Below are positions 45,601 to 57,651 of a stretch of 64,000 nucleotides of DNA, piece after piece. Each line of letters opens with the position of its first letter. The stretch's first letter is position 1. A program made the translations under genes and the position numbers. The stretch is from Trichosporon coremiiforme (lineage: Eukaryota; Basidiomycota; Tremellomycetes; Trichosporonales; Trichosporonaceae): NCBI GenBank assembly GCA_039545355.1, contig BCJJ01000018.1, positions 186,001-250,000 on the forward strand, read 5' to 3'. The notes beneath the pieces are model-generated. The model had not been told where the DNA came from, did no database searches, and saw nothing but the letters and a program-made list of their open reading frames with translations.

Positions 45601-48600
45601 AGTGTCTCAATTCTATAGTCAAAACAGAGTCTGTGTTCATGATCCATGAACACACGACGCTCCCTTATGTCCCGGATGTACACGGGTCCCGTCAAGAGGT
45701 CGGACGTAAAGCGATGAAGCACAGAGATCTCGTTTCATTTCATGATCTGCCCGAGAATCCGCACAATGTCCATAGCACAGCAGCGGACGTGCTCGACATG
45801 ACACACAGACCGGACCGCGATTGTCTCAGTGATCGTTTCCCGACTGAGGATCGGTGACCCATCAGACCGAAGGTGCAAAGTTGATAGCGGCTAGAGGTTG
45901 TCACGCCGGCGCTGTCTCCGGCCAAGTCGGCCAAGTCCTCGGCATCGCCGGGCTCGGTGAGCAACTTAGCCCAGCCCGGTCTTCGGGCGGAACGGGACTT
46001 CTGGCATTTGCTGGTGACGCCAAAATGGCTTCAGAAGTTGTGACAGCCTAGGGTGGGCTGAGCGGTCTTACTATGCAACAAGCGCCGGCCATCACGCTGT
46101 CCGATTATGCGTAACAGGCTTGTCCCCGCACCTGAACAGCAGCGCGAGCTTGCTAGCCTAGCCCCACTTTGGACGTTCAACGCAAGCAAGTCCGTCGCAA
46201 CGGCTGCAGGCGAGTCACTGAACTCTACCGGGTGTGTTCCAGACCTCTGGAGACCTCTGGCACTCTTGGCAGTCGACGGTTGTCCACGGACCCTCAACAC
46301 GCGAGTACGGCGAGGAAGGGACCTTGCCTGGTCGTCCAGGCCAGGTGCTGAAGGACCTCAGCATCGTTTTGCCCCTCTAGGTAAAGCATAAGCTCGGTCG
46401 ACATGCTTACATCCATACAGAGTTCATTCTCTAAAGCTGGCGAACCTCGAAGCTTGATCGTGCTTTTCGCCCAGTCCCTGGCCTGTTCATTCTCTGACAG
46501 GGCTCAGGGCTTTGCCACGCTCTGGGCTTTGGCAAAAATGGCCGTTTCGACCGGCCCGGCCACGCTCCGGACTCGCCAGACACCTCGGACAAGCGCAGTG
46601 GGGAAAGGCCGTGGGGTCGAGGAACGCAAGGAACAACTGCACGATTCAAAAGCTCGACAATTCAGCCTAACGCTGGTTACGTACGCTCTTCTGCAAACCT
46701 GCAGGATGCGCATATACTGCCAAACTTTGCACTCTGTTTTGGACGTTTCACGTCTGGCTCCAGCTCTCATGCAGATGACCGACACAGAGTCGGTCTCTCA
46801 TGGGCCCAGGACCTGATATGTCCAGTCCGACGGACTCGCAGATCACAATTATGCTTTGCGTTTACGCGTGTTGCCTCCTCTGGTCTTCACCCTTGCCACC
46901 CTGGGCCCAGGAGGACACTGTACAGCCAGCTCGACCGGGCGACGAGTTCTCGTGAGGAACACACAGCGTGCGGCGAATACGTCAGTGGCCGCTCTTGACT
47001 CCAGTGCCATCACTCGGCACGTCGTGCCAGGTCAGCCACTAAACTCTCATGTGTGCACATGCGGCACTCCGAGCCCCAACGCAACGGCGGTGCACCACGC
47101 CGGCCAATGGGTCGAGGAACGGTGTTCCTTGCGATCCCCCCACCGTCGCCGTCACTGGATCTCCCCTGATGACAAAGTTGCGCCGGGCCGTTGCCTCCGG
47201 TGTTGCTCCGGCCCACACCCCGGCGAACCCGGCCCGTGCACTATGTCACCTGAAGACCGATGCCGGACCACTGTTCACCTGCTTCTTCCAGATCGAGTGG
47301 AGCACATCCAGTGCATGCGTGGTCTGGCTGCTGCCTTCTTTCGTTCACCTTCAGTGCCTCAGTTCGGAGAAGCATATGACATTCTTGCGGATTTTGCGTC
47401 ATAACGTACATCACGACCGAACGACAAAACGACCGAGATGCCGGTGACGTGCGCATATGCCAGATCGGGCACGGCACCGCCGAAAGAAAGCAGAAGCCGC
47501 AGCTCCAACCGTATCCTGGTTGCTGGGATCCGTACCTTTGCCACCTGGTTATTGTCGCTTACCCCTCTTGCTGACGCTGGAGGGTCTCTGCAACATGACG
47601 TTGGGCACGGGGCAGTGATCGGGCGCTGGAACGAGTCGCCTACTCGTTTTGGAACAATCCTTGGCCGGATGTCTCAACATGTCGAAACCCAGACCGAGCC
47701 AGAGTCAAACGCGAGGTATTTACATAACGTGAAAACAAAGTTACCATTCCCACTGGGGACTTCTGTGTTCGACTCCTTCTTTGCGCCTTTCAGCTGGACA
47801 GCTGGACAGTTCCCAGAAGCAGATGTCCAAAAATGTCAACTAATCCATGACCGGAAGCAGCAAGAAAAGTCGCCACTCCGTCGCTCAGCAGTCGAAGGAT
47901 ATCGGTGCACTCAGGTACGCTGCACGGCCGTTGTTACCGCCGAGGAGCAGCACCGCATCTACGATAGCTCGCCAATCACCGCAAAGCCCGGTGAAGTCCG
48001 TAGTGAAGCAGCACGGTCGACAGGCAGGACTGCAATTCATGCTGCGCGCGTCTCTCGCAAACTGCCTTTGAGCGGCTTTTAGTGGACTTGCGCGTCTCGC
48101 ATCATGCATCTGCGCCACCCGGTTGCCATGCTCGACCACTCTCCATTGTTGGACCGGATGTCGGTGCTGACGCTCGAGGCATGGTCAGATGGGAATGAGT
48201 TACGAGAACAGCTCTCAAACTGCACGTGGAGTTCCAGCGATTCGACTTCTTTCGCTAGCGTCAGCCAGCGAGGAGATGTTGATCCTTGATTGAAACACGG
48301 TTATACGGTAAAACCTTAATGAGGCAAAGACTGGGCCAACGCCTGACCCTGACAACCATCAGTCCTCCCTCCCCTGGGTGTTGAAGCCCTGTCGTGCCTT
48401 ACGCTCTCCACTGCCCTAGCGTCTGCCCCTGCGCCCCTCGATGTCTCACACCTGCGACCGCCGGAGACAGCGCACTCCAGGAGCGAGTCAGCGAGGGACT
48501 GGATCATCACCGGACGTGCCTGAGACTTTTCTGTGAATCAATTGAATCAGAATGGCTTCCCCGGGCAGCTGGGCTCCTTAGAATCTCCTCCACGATCCGG

Positions 48601-51600
48601 CATCTCCCGCCGCTGCCACTCATGGCGACGATGGCGGCAGCCACCACTGACACACAGACTGCACACATCTCGCGCACGCCCGCACGCCTCCTCGCTCCTC
48701 GCGCGGAATGAGGAATAAAGGACTCTGTTCATGCCTCAATGCGGAATTGGTGATCACGCTCAGCGCCTCATCACGCCTTTGCGCGCCCGGCGCCATTCGG
48801 GCCTCGCGAGGCTCGGGTCTCGCTAGCCTCGCGAGGAGCTATGTCCGTCGGACCTGCCGGTCCACACACAGTTTGCTACTATCTCACTGGACGACTCTTC
48901 ATGACAAAGCGAAGACGCCATATCCCTCATACCCCCTGTTTCGCGGGGGCGGACTGACAAGCCACTATCGTTGCTTAGCCAAGCTGACCAACGCCCCTCC
49001 GCTCCCACAATCATGGAATGGAGAGGCTGAAGTGGCGATCAGAGGCGTTGTCGCTTAACGTGGGCGGCGTCTGTGGTATGCCATTCCTTCTCACCCCCCT
49101 GTCGATTGTAGTAAGCTCGGCAAAAGACGTTCCGCTCCACTCCCTGCCCCNNNNNNNNNNNNNNNNNNNNNNNNNNNNNNNNNNNNNNNNNNNNNNNNNN
49201 NNNNNNNNNNCCCCCCCCCACACCGAGCGCTCCACCCTTCGGACATAACCAATGCTGCAAGGTACACATTCTCTCGCTTCCTCCTCCCCAGTGTTTTGGA
49301 CAATGATTTTGGTGAAGTATAGTGAAGCATGGACACCATTCGGCAAGCAGACCGTGATGGCGGGCGGATCGCCTTGGGATGCATGCGCAAGAAATGCTTG
49401 ACAGCTTGGCCCGTATCTAGAGGCCACAGGCGCTAGGCTTGCTTGGTCTTGAGCCACCCACGCTTTCACCTGGTCGCCCGAAGGACATGTTTTCGCGGGT
49501 CTGCGAGCGAGCCTAAGCCCACGATGCACACCTGTAGTACCATGTCAACCCAGCCTTGTACCCCATAGGGCGGAAGATTATTCCTTCACGATTGCTTCAC
49601 CTCGTGCCCTTCATACAGAACAACCCACGACGTCGCGGGGCTAGCGCTGAGGGCGGAACATCGCAACGTCCCGATCTCCTCTCTGCCAGTGGCACGCATT
49701 AGCTATCCTCCGCTGAATTTATGTCACATCGAGGAAGAGGAGTATCAAGGTTACCAGCTTTCCACGGTAGTGCCATAACCTTATGGAGGCTAATGTGTTC
49801 CAAGATCCAGAGGTGGGGACAGTCCGCCACAGAGGATGTTCCACTGACACTGACCAAGTCCCACTTTCCAGCCCGACCGTGGTAGCGGTAACGAGTGCCG
49901 AGTGCGTTTATGTCTCTCGTTCGAGTTCCGTTATGCTAGTCATGCTACAGATTCCAGCGGTGTAAGGTGTGCGCACAGTGGGTCGTGGTGGGACGGACCC
50001 CATTACTTCCTCAGTGAACCCCACCGCTGACGGTTGAGCCCGACCTTCCGTGCACTCGCACACGACACACTGGGCACCGGGGACGCCGGGAACGCCGGGC
50101 CGGGCACGATGAGTTGGAAAGGTTGTGGGGTCGGCGTCGTCGACGCTGACGTAGAAGTCGATATCCAACGATGGACGGTCCGAGGTGCGCCAATTGCCAC
50201 GCAGCTCGGTCAGAAGCGAGCTGCTTCAGGTGACTGCAACTCTTGCGCGTCGGTGGCTCGGTAGGGCTCAACGATTCGTCGGCTCGCATGTAGCTGGTGA
50301 CGACTTAAGTGGTTCCAAGCTGCCTGCCCCAGTCGTCAACGTGAGCAGAGGTCCGAAGCTGAAGCAATTTAATCTCGCCCAAGGCGATGCAGCGATGCAG
50401 TCATCTCGCATAATAAGGTTTGCACGATCCCCTTGCAGCTCGTGCCGAATGGTGCCAGGCTGTGCCAGGGAGGTCAGCTCCTGGCCCACTACGAAAAGGA
50501 TGCATCCTTGGGCCTTGGGAGACGAAAGCAGAACGTTTATCCCCACCCTGGGTCCCGCGGAGCGTGCAAAGGTCCGGGGTCGCTGGTCATTCTCAGTCTG
50601 CACCGAAGGGACCTCCCAGGGCCTACTGGAGCGCCCCAGGGGACAGCGGCAGAACTCGGTAGAAATTTAAAGTTGGGGTAGCTGGTTCCAGTGATGTGGG
50701 CCGGTCGCTCAGGGCACCCTCCGTTTCGTCTGCACGTCTGCAAAATCTCGCAAGCTCCTGCAGTCGAGACGCCGAGGCGAGAGCAGTGGCTGGGGTCCCT
50801 GCTTCGCGAGCTCGAGCTCGGGCACCCGAGGACGTCAGAAACCCTCCACACTGGAGGCATCAGGCCAAGAAGCTGGTACCAACAACGCGACAGTGCAATC
50901 GCACGCTGGCTCGCCCACATGCCGGCGCCGAACGCCCCCTATGGGCTTGTGGCTTCGATTGCGAATCGAAGGATCGTCATGACAGCATTCCGGCGAACAG
51001 ACCTCCAGCTTCCAGGACCCCTACCGCTCCACTGCCAATATTGGCTGCCGTCCCTGCCGGTCAGACACCGCATCGCCAGCTGCTTGTATAAATGTATCGC
51101 GGTTTGGGTCTGTGCGTTCCGGCCGCTTGGCGAGCTGAACCGAAATGGCTTGTCGGCTTGGGCGGCAGAGGCGTTTCGTTTCCCACAAACAACAACAGAG
51201 CCCTGCGAGTGCTCAACGAGCATGAAGCTAATACCATCTTGAGGCGTCAAACGGGCACCTCATTGAACTTCTGGCATTGGGTCCGATTCCGTCCCCTCAT
51301 CCCCCTGTTACCCTCGACAACGGAAAACAATTATTACGCGATTCGATTGTCAGCGTCGCACTCCCATAGGCTTGCTGCTGGATGGGTCTCACCTCCGGCG
51401 AAGTGCGCACTCCTGTACCCGCTGCAGTGCTGCTGCTCCTGCTCGGCTCCCTGCATCCCTCTCAGACCAGTAAATGTCCAGACTCTCTGCGAGGGGCACT
51501 TGGAGCGCGGGTGAAAGGAGAAAGAGGAGAAATTATCCTTCCAAAAGAACCAGCGCAAACCTTACTCGCGCACCACGAAGCCTTTGGTTTGCGTTGGCTT

Positions 51601-54600
51601 TGGTTCCCGTTCCCAAACACCTTTGCGCGCTCCGTTCTGGGCCTGTCGAATGCGCCGGCCCTCCTCGCACAGCTTTGGCATTAAAAACGCTGTTCACAAG
51701 CGACAGTCGGCGTTCCATGGACTCAGGCTGGGCACCGTCCGCACTTCTGCAATGGAACGGTTGCTTCACATCAATAACTCTAAGCTGTCAGTCGATCACG
51801 TTTCCAGACGAGCAAGCACTCTCACTGACGCAAGCAGACGCTGTTAGTGTTTAGCGCCTCGTTACCCACTCTCGGTCCTAGTCAGGATAGCTCGCCATGC
51901 GTCCTGCCGCCTCCGTGGTCCGGTACCAGCAGCGCTGATGGCGCTCTTGGGCCATACATTTAAGCTTCGGACAAGCGTCTGCTCTCGTGGGCGCAGCCCT
52001 TGGAGGCCAACCGGCTCGAAAAAGGCTCATCTTCGCCGCCCTGCGAAAGGAATTCCCTTGCCTCGCGTTCAGGATCGTCTCGCCAACGCCCAGCTCCTCC
52101 GCGTGTGAACCATTCTTCACGAACCTCCACGTGCAAAGGCAACATGCAGACAAGAACTACTTGCTTCAGAGTTCTTAAGAAGTTTAACTTTGATTGCGTC
52201 GCCCATGGTCCAAACATCTCCTATCGCTGCCCCTTGTGTTTTGCATCAATTGATTGCTGATTTCCACACATTCACTCCACCAGAGACCCCTGTTGCCATG
52301 CTCTGGACTTCGCCAGGGCGAGGGGGGAGGAGGGAGCCACCGACTCTTTCCCCTTGTGTGTACGCCATCATTCGGAGCTGAACGACCACTGTAGCTGCTC
52401 TTGGCTGAGCCTCGGCTCCCCTCGAATCGGTGACCTAAACATCAAACGCACGTTTGGAACCCATGGAATACAACAAACAGGGCTCATTCAGGTGAGTCAC
52501 TGATCAAGTGGGTCCACAGGGTTGGTAGGGGCCAATAGGCAGCGTAAGCAAATGGATCTCTTCGGTCACTACTGCCTCCTTCTCGTAACGAGTGACGTTG
52601 GTTCAAGAGTCATGGGCACTGGGAGTATGGGGCGGGGTTGTTCCAAGGCTCGTTTCTCAGACATCCGACACCGCGAAGAAGAGGGGGAGGGCATCATTGG
52701 GCTACCCCTTTGGGTGTATTTGCTGGCATTGGGGATCAAACAAGTGATTTGGATGCTCTTAGCGCCGTTTACACCGGAGTCGCCAACTTCTGCTCTGACT
52801 TCTCACAATGGAACTGACGCCCACCTAACGTGTCGGCGACTAAAAGCAGGATCGCCGTGGGCGGAAGTTGAGTTGACCACTCCTCCCCCAACTGAAACTG
52901 ACCACCTTTGCTTTCGGTTTTAATTATCTACAGTGATGATTTACACTTAAGTCCAACAGTCACGGTTTGACGACTACGCGATCCACAGAGACATCGTATG
53001 CTCTTCTCTTCGCGCCCCCGTGATGGCAGCTGATATGGTACCTGCACTGATCTGTGACCTCTAAAGCGAATGACGTACACCCATCAATGGGAAGCCATTG
53101 TAACCCGCGGAGTATCCCTGCAAACTTACTCAAAAGAGTTACAGTGCGAGAGGGACATGGGTGCCCATGGATAATGCGGTGCTGGATGCCCGGGAAATCA
53201 GGCAAGCTGAGACGACGGGCTCACCAGAGACAAGTTCTCCGTTGAACCTTTTGCTCATCCAAAGGTGCGCCGCGGAGCACTGGAGGCATCCGCTGCGGCA
53301 TTGCCGTTTTGTTTCTTGCAGCGATTCTCTCCGCCCTCGGTCACCCAGTGAGTAATTGGTTTTGACTTCGAGTTTCCTAACAACCAGTGTGGTTCACGAC
53401 ACGACTGGCTTTGTCCACCGCCGCGCTCATTGGACCGGCGAGATCTCGAAACGCCACCTACGACCCGCACAAGTTACCACAAGAACGTCTGCCGACGAGC
53501 TCAAGCGCTCACCCGACGAGCATGCCGAACCCGCGCGCACAGCCATGCGGTCCGTGCCCTACGGGGACGAGGTATCCAGAGAACCTTAAGATCCCAAGAT
53601 CTAGAGATGTGTGGATAAGGTTCTGTTGGCTGGCCCGTGGCTTTGTCTCTGAAATTGTCAAGGTTAGCGTTGTACTCGCAACTGTAAGCTGTAAGTTGTG
53701 CGTTTGCATCGAGGTCGTTGGCTGGAGCTCAGGTTGGCGAGTGAGCAGGGGAGACGAGCCGGCTGTCTCGGCTGAACCCTTCGCCCTGCAGCGTCGTTCC
53801 GCCATTGCCTCGTTGCTGCGGCGTGCTCACCGCCGGTCCGAATCATTGAGGCACCTACTAGCGCGCAGTTATCCGAGGTTTGAGAAGCATGTCACGCCCA
53901 ACCATATCTGCTTGGCTAGGACTCGGTTTTGCTCACAAGTAGAACATGGAAACCTCTGATCGGCTGGACCACGCCAACACATTGGTTTTAAAATCGGCAC
54001 GCCGCACTTAACACTTCAGCGCGACCAACAGAGGCTGGAACCAACCCAAAAGAGTTAGACAGCCGCAAACCAGCATCGCGCATGTCACCACTGAGCGCGA
54101 CGGCCAGCTCTGCGGTGTCATTGAGGCATCCTGGAGACACATTGGTCCATTCGCCTGACACACCCGCTTAAACGGTTATGACGCTGTATCCGTTGGGCCC
54201 GGCTGCCTGGGTTCCCAAGCGGGTATTTCATGCTCCACCAAACACCGCAGATTCTTCGGGGCGACTCTGGCGACGCCGCGACCATTCGTAACGGACCGCG
54301 CAGTACTCTGGGCACGGGGCATGGTGCCGTGGTAGGTCCGCAGGAACGCGAGGAACTGACGGTGCTGCGCACGCTGGCGTCGTGCGACGGTGGCGAATGC
54401 GAATCGTTGGTGCCCTCATGCTTTTTGCCCTTCGCGGCCGGCGGGATGATCTCCCCTTGCTTGAAATCCACACCAGTACTAAAGAGTGACGTCTTTTGAG
54501 GCTGCCGGGTGGCCCATGGCTCCCTGCAGTCTAAGAGTGCCTCAGCCCCATCGGCTGGGCGCGGTGTGAATCGCGTGAGTCCCCCAAACACAAACGCAAA

Positions 54601-54991
54601 TCGCTGTGGGCTGCTGCCACCACGCCACCGCACCTCTGCTTCGCTAGTATCCGTGGGTCGCAGTACCACTCCAGCACTGTGGTACCCATGCTTGCTATGT
54701 TCATCGTCGCCCTTTGGCGAGCTGCCCTTGCTGCCGGCACATCCGATCCGGACTTGTGGCACTGGACTTCTGCCACAATCTCGTCATCGGGCGCGGATCA
54801 GCCCCGGACCCTCGCCTTCGGGACGACCTAGCCGTGTATGGGTACCGGGATCCAACCAGAGGTTGCCACCCGTCGCACTGCCCGGTATCTGTGCTGGAAT
54901 CACTTACCCGAAATGTGTAGTGGCGATACCGTTCCAACCCTCCATCAATGCTAACGGTGGCACAACAATCCAGTTGAGAGGCCATACATGC
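42601..54991. other. Gene desert of about 12.4 kb
   Basis: No open frame or plausible exon chain resembling a protein family was found on either strand, although the rest of the window carries a gene about every 2 kb. There are short repeats (for example CCTGGAGGT copies at 43278-43312 and CCCTGCATG copies near 43543-43566) and one assembly gap at 49151-49210. No reverse transcriptase, integrase, transposase, tRNA or rRNA signature was recognised. It may be an intergenic, heterochromatic or centromeric region; the sequence alone does not decide. Confidence 0.5.
49147..49219. other. Assembly gap of 60 N flanked by poly-C
   Basis: Sixty N at 49151-49210, with CCCC on the left and nine C on the right. 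The gap sits in a homopolymer that was not read through; its true length is unknown. Open frames crossing it have no meaning. Confidence 0.98.
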
Positions 54992-56409
54992 CTACGGCTC
55001 ATCGGGTACGTCTTCGACCGTTGCGCGTCTATCAATGGGTTGCAAGGAATTAACACCGTATGCTCCATTATCATTGAGAGGAAGCGTCGAAGGACTCGTC
55101 TCGACCTCTGTCCTTCCGGAAGGCACCTCGGGAGCCACTGACCTTCCTGCGGGGCTCGGTTTCCCATCCGTCATCCTTGCTACTTGATCATCACCACACT
55201 CAGGACATGACTGCTCATCCTCACGTTTGGTCGAGGCATCTGTGGATGCTCTGGGTATCTCAAGCCACCCGGCAGACAGCTCACTCGCAGATATACCTGG
55301 CACAACATTGCGCTCTGCCTCCAACCCACACGCATCTAAGCGTCTGCTGTGCTGAGGAACAAGGGTCGTGGGCCCGGAGCCTGCGCCCCCTGTTGGAGAT
55401 GCGTGGGGCTCTCGGGGCCACTCGGACGTACTGGGCGGCACCGGATACTGAGGGCGAAGGGAGGAGGACACCGGTGGACTGTGGATGGAGGGGAGAGGCA
55501 GAGTAGGGAGGAATGGTGTCATGCGCTGAGCAGGGGGAACATGCTGCCATGGCTGTGGTCCGCTGCTCCAACTGAAGGTCGGTCGGCTTTCATTTGCGAT
55601 GGGTCTGGTGCGGGCTGCCCCGTTGCATAGATGGGCGCCGGCGGAATGTGATCCACAGGCATGCGTTCGCAACCTGTCGCGGCTCGTCCTTGGTGTCGCT
55701 CAGCCTACAACGCCGCGACGCGCATCTCCAGTTGCTCCATCCTCTTTAAACGGCTTCTTCCCGCCTTGCTTCGCAATCCGTCGAGCAAGCCTCTGCCGTT
55801 GACGTGTGGACGCCTGGGGTCGCTGAGGTGGAGTTGGCATCCGGATACGCATTCGAGCGGGCCCACTCCTGGGAGGGGTTAGCTAGGACGGAGGGCAGGC
55901 AGCTGAGTGAGATGTGTGGAAGTTGTCGACCAGGAGTTTCTGTGCGGCAGTGAAAGGCTTGGAGCAGCTTCTAAGGGGGGAAGTTGCAAAGGTGGTAGCC
56001 AGGGAGGTGGTGGAGGCGGTCTCTGAGCCACTGGATAAGACTGTACTGGATGGGCGTGGGGGAGGGAGTATGAGGGGGGGAACTGCGGGGCAGGCGGCAG
56101 ATTGCAATGCTGGTGATACACTGGGTGAACTGGCCAGGCATCAGAGGATGAGAGCCTGGCAGGAGGAGGGCGAGACGCCTGGTTGTTGTATGGCAACATG
56201 CGCGGGCTATTGAGGAGCCCGTGTATCCTGTTGCCGAGGTCGGCCAGTACGGCGCTGCGGAGCAAGTTCATCTGCTCGGGTGTGATCCTTGGTAGGTCGT
56301 GCGGTCCCGACGCCGATATGTCGTACGCCAGGGGCGAGAACGCCTCCTCGCGTCTGGAGTCGAGAGGCACGTAAGCGCCGAGCTTGTCAATATGTCGGGG
56401 GGCGCTCAT
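54992..56409 (-). CDS. Possible spliced proline-rich protein, unknown function
   Basis: Two minus-strand open frames (56409-55879, 176 codons, and 55672-54992, 226 codons) may be parts of one gene. The first begins MSAPRHIDKLGAYVPLDSRR, has a helical-looking block (RITPEQMNLLRSAVLADLGN), and ends Pro-rich. Between them a frame with MPTPPQRPQASTRQRQRLAR and RIAKQGGKKPFKE suggests a basic middle exon. The second has PPVSSSLRPQYPVPPST and an acidic tail. Plausible intron ends exist (CTCCCAG near 55871; GTAGGCTGAG...GCGACAG near 55670-55705), but the complete chain was not resolved. No domain was recognised. Confidence 0.4.
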
Positions 56410-56696
56410 GTTATCAACGGAGGCGTAACCAGCGTAGCGTTAGGGGAAGCTCTCCGACAGGAACCGCAAGAGTGCGTAGGCAGGATGGACGAACGATCTG
56501 GCATCACTCGCCTTCATTCATGGTCCCAGCTCCAACCCTACTCCACCTCCGAGGGTTCCATTGTCCACAGGATGGGAGCTTCTCAAGGCGCATCGGACAA
56601 TGGGTGGTCCGAGCGGTTGTGTGGACGCCCATCATCGACACTTGCTTCTCCGGCGTGCCAATGGTGACGCACAACAGCGCCTCACACTAAGGCTCC

Positions 56697-56738
56697 GGGG
56701 GCGGGGGGGNGGGGGGGAGGGGGGGGCCGGGGGCGGAG
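56697..56738 (+). repeat. Poly-G tract with one ambiguous base
   Basis: Near-continuous runs of five to eight G separated by single other bases, with one N at 56710. Four or more G-runs in a row make a strong intramolecular G-quadruplex candidate, and such tracts are hard to sequence. Confidence 0.9.
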
Positions 56739-57651
56739 CATCGGGTCCTGTGAGGATCATACCTCAACTTCGGCTCTCGACCGGCTCGGTAAGCATGGTA
56801 TGCTTCTGAGCCGACACTGGGCACAGTTGCTCACACGACAGATAAGCACTAGCGTTCTTCCCAGCAACTCTACTACAGGTGTGATCTAGACACCGGCTGC
56901 TGAACTACGAGACCTCTACCCCTGTCTACGAACATCATACCCCTGGCCTGTGACGCTCCGATGCCGAAACAATGCCGTGGCGTAGCTGAAGCAACCTCGA
57001 CTCCGAAAGAGTTACAGTTGCTACCGAGCCTCCGTTCGTTTCAGCCGGCGTGGTGCACAGATCAAGCCTCAGCCTCCGACTGTCACGGCGCCTGTCTCCA
57101 GCAACCGTATCCCAGGACAACGACGAGCTCATAGTCAGCCATCAGCTAATGCGTCTTCTTCTGTCAAGTTTGGTCGTCTGATCGACCAACAAGGTCATTC
57201 TCATCATGCGCAGAGCCAAGTACGGTGAAGCTTCGGGCTGGCCCGATCCAGCCTGGATCAAGGTTTGCGGAGGATACCAGGTCGCGATCAGCGCCGGGCG
57301 TGTGGCGAACGACCCCGACTGTGGCGCCTGTCACCGCGTGACATGCCGTATACTTACGCTCCGCTGACCCAGAAGTTTGCTCATCGGAATCTGGCGGAGT
57401 CCAAGCCTCCGCCCTTGGACAGAGTGCAGCATGATTCGGCTCATGCAGACAGGTCATACGAATACGACACTGACTGCGTCGATGGCGATGCGGGCGGACT
57501 TTCTCACGTTGCAGGCACTCTTTGCAGTGCGGTGTGCAGGCGCTATAGTGACACTCAAGCCCACAGGTGGAACGATGATCCCTACGACTTCATGCATTTC
57601 TCTACTTCTACTCGGCGTACTTATATACATTTAGGGTCCTTCTCACCGTGC
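56739..57651. other. Intergenic, no gene recognised
   Basis: About 0.9 kb to the 3' end of the next minus-strand gene. Only short frames; nothing recognised. It should include that gene's 3' UTR. Confidence 0.45.

Noticed and set aside
49011..49529. Open frames spanning the N gap
   Set aside because: They run through 60 undetermined bases, so the frame has no meaning.
42601..54991. Degenerate retrotransposon as an explanation of the gene desert
   Set aside because: I looked for reverse transcriptase, integrase and protease motifs in the available frames and for long terminal repeats and saw none; a nucleotide repeat search would be needed to exclude very old copies.
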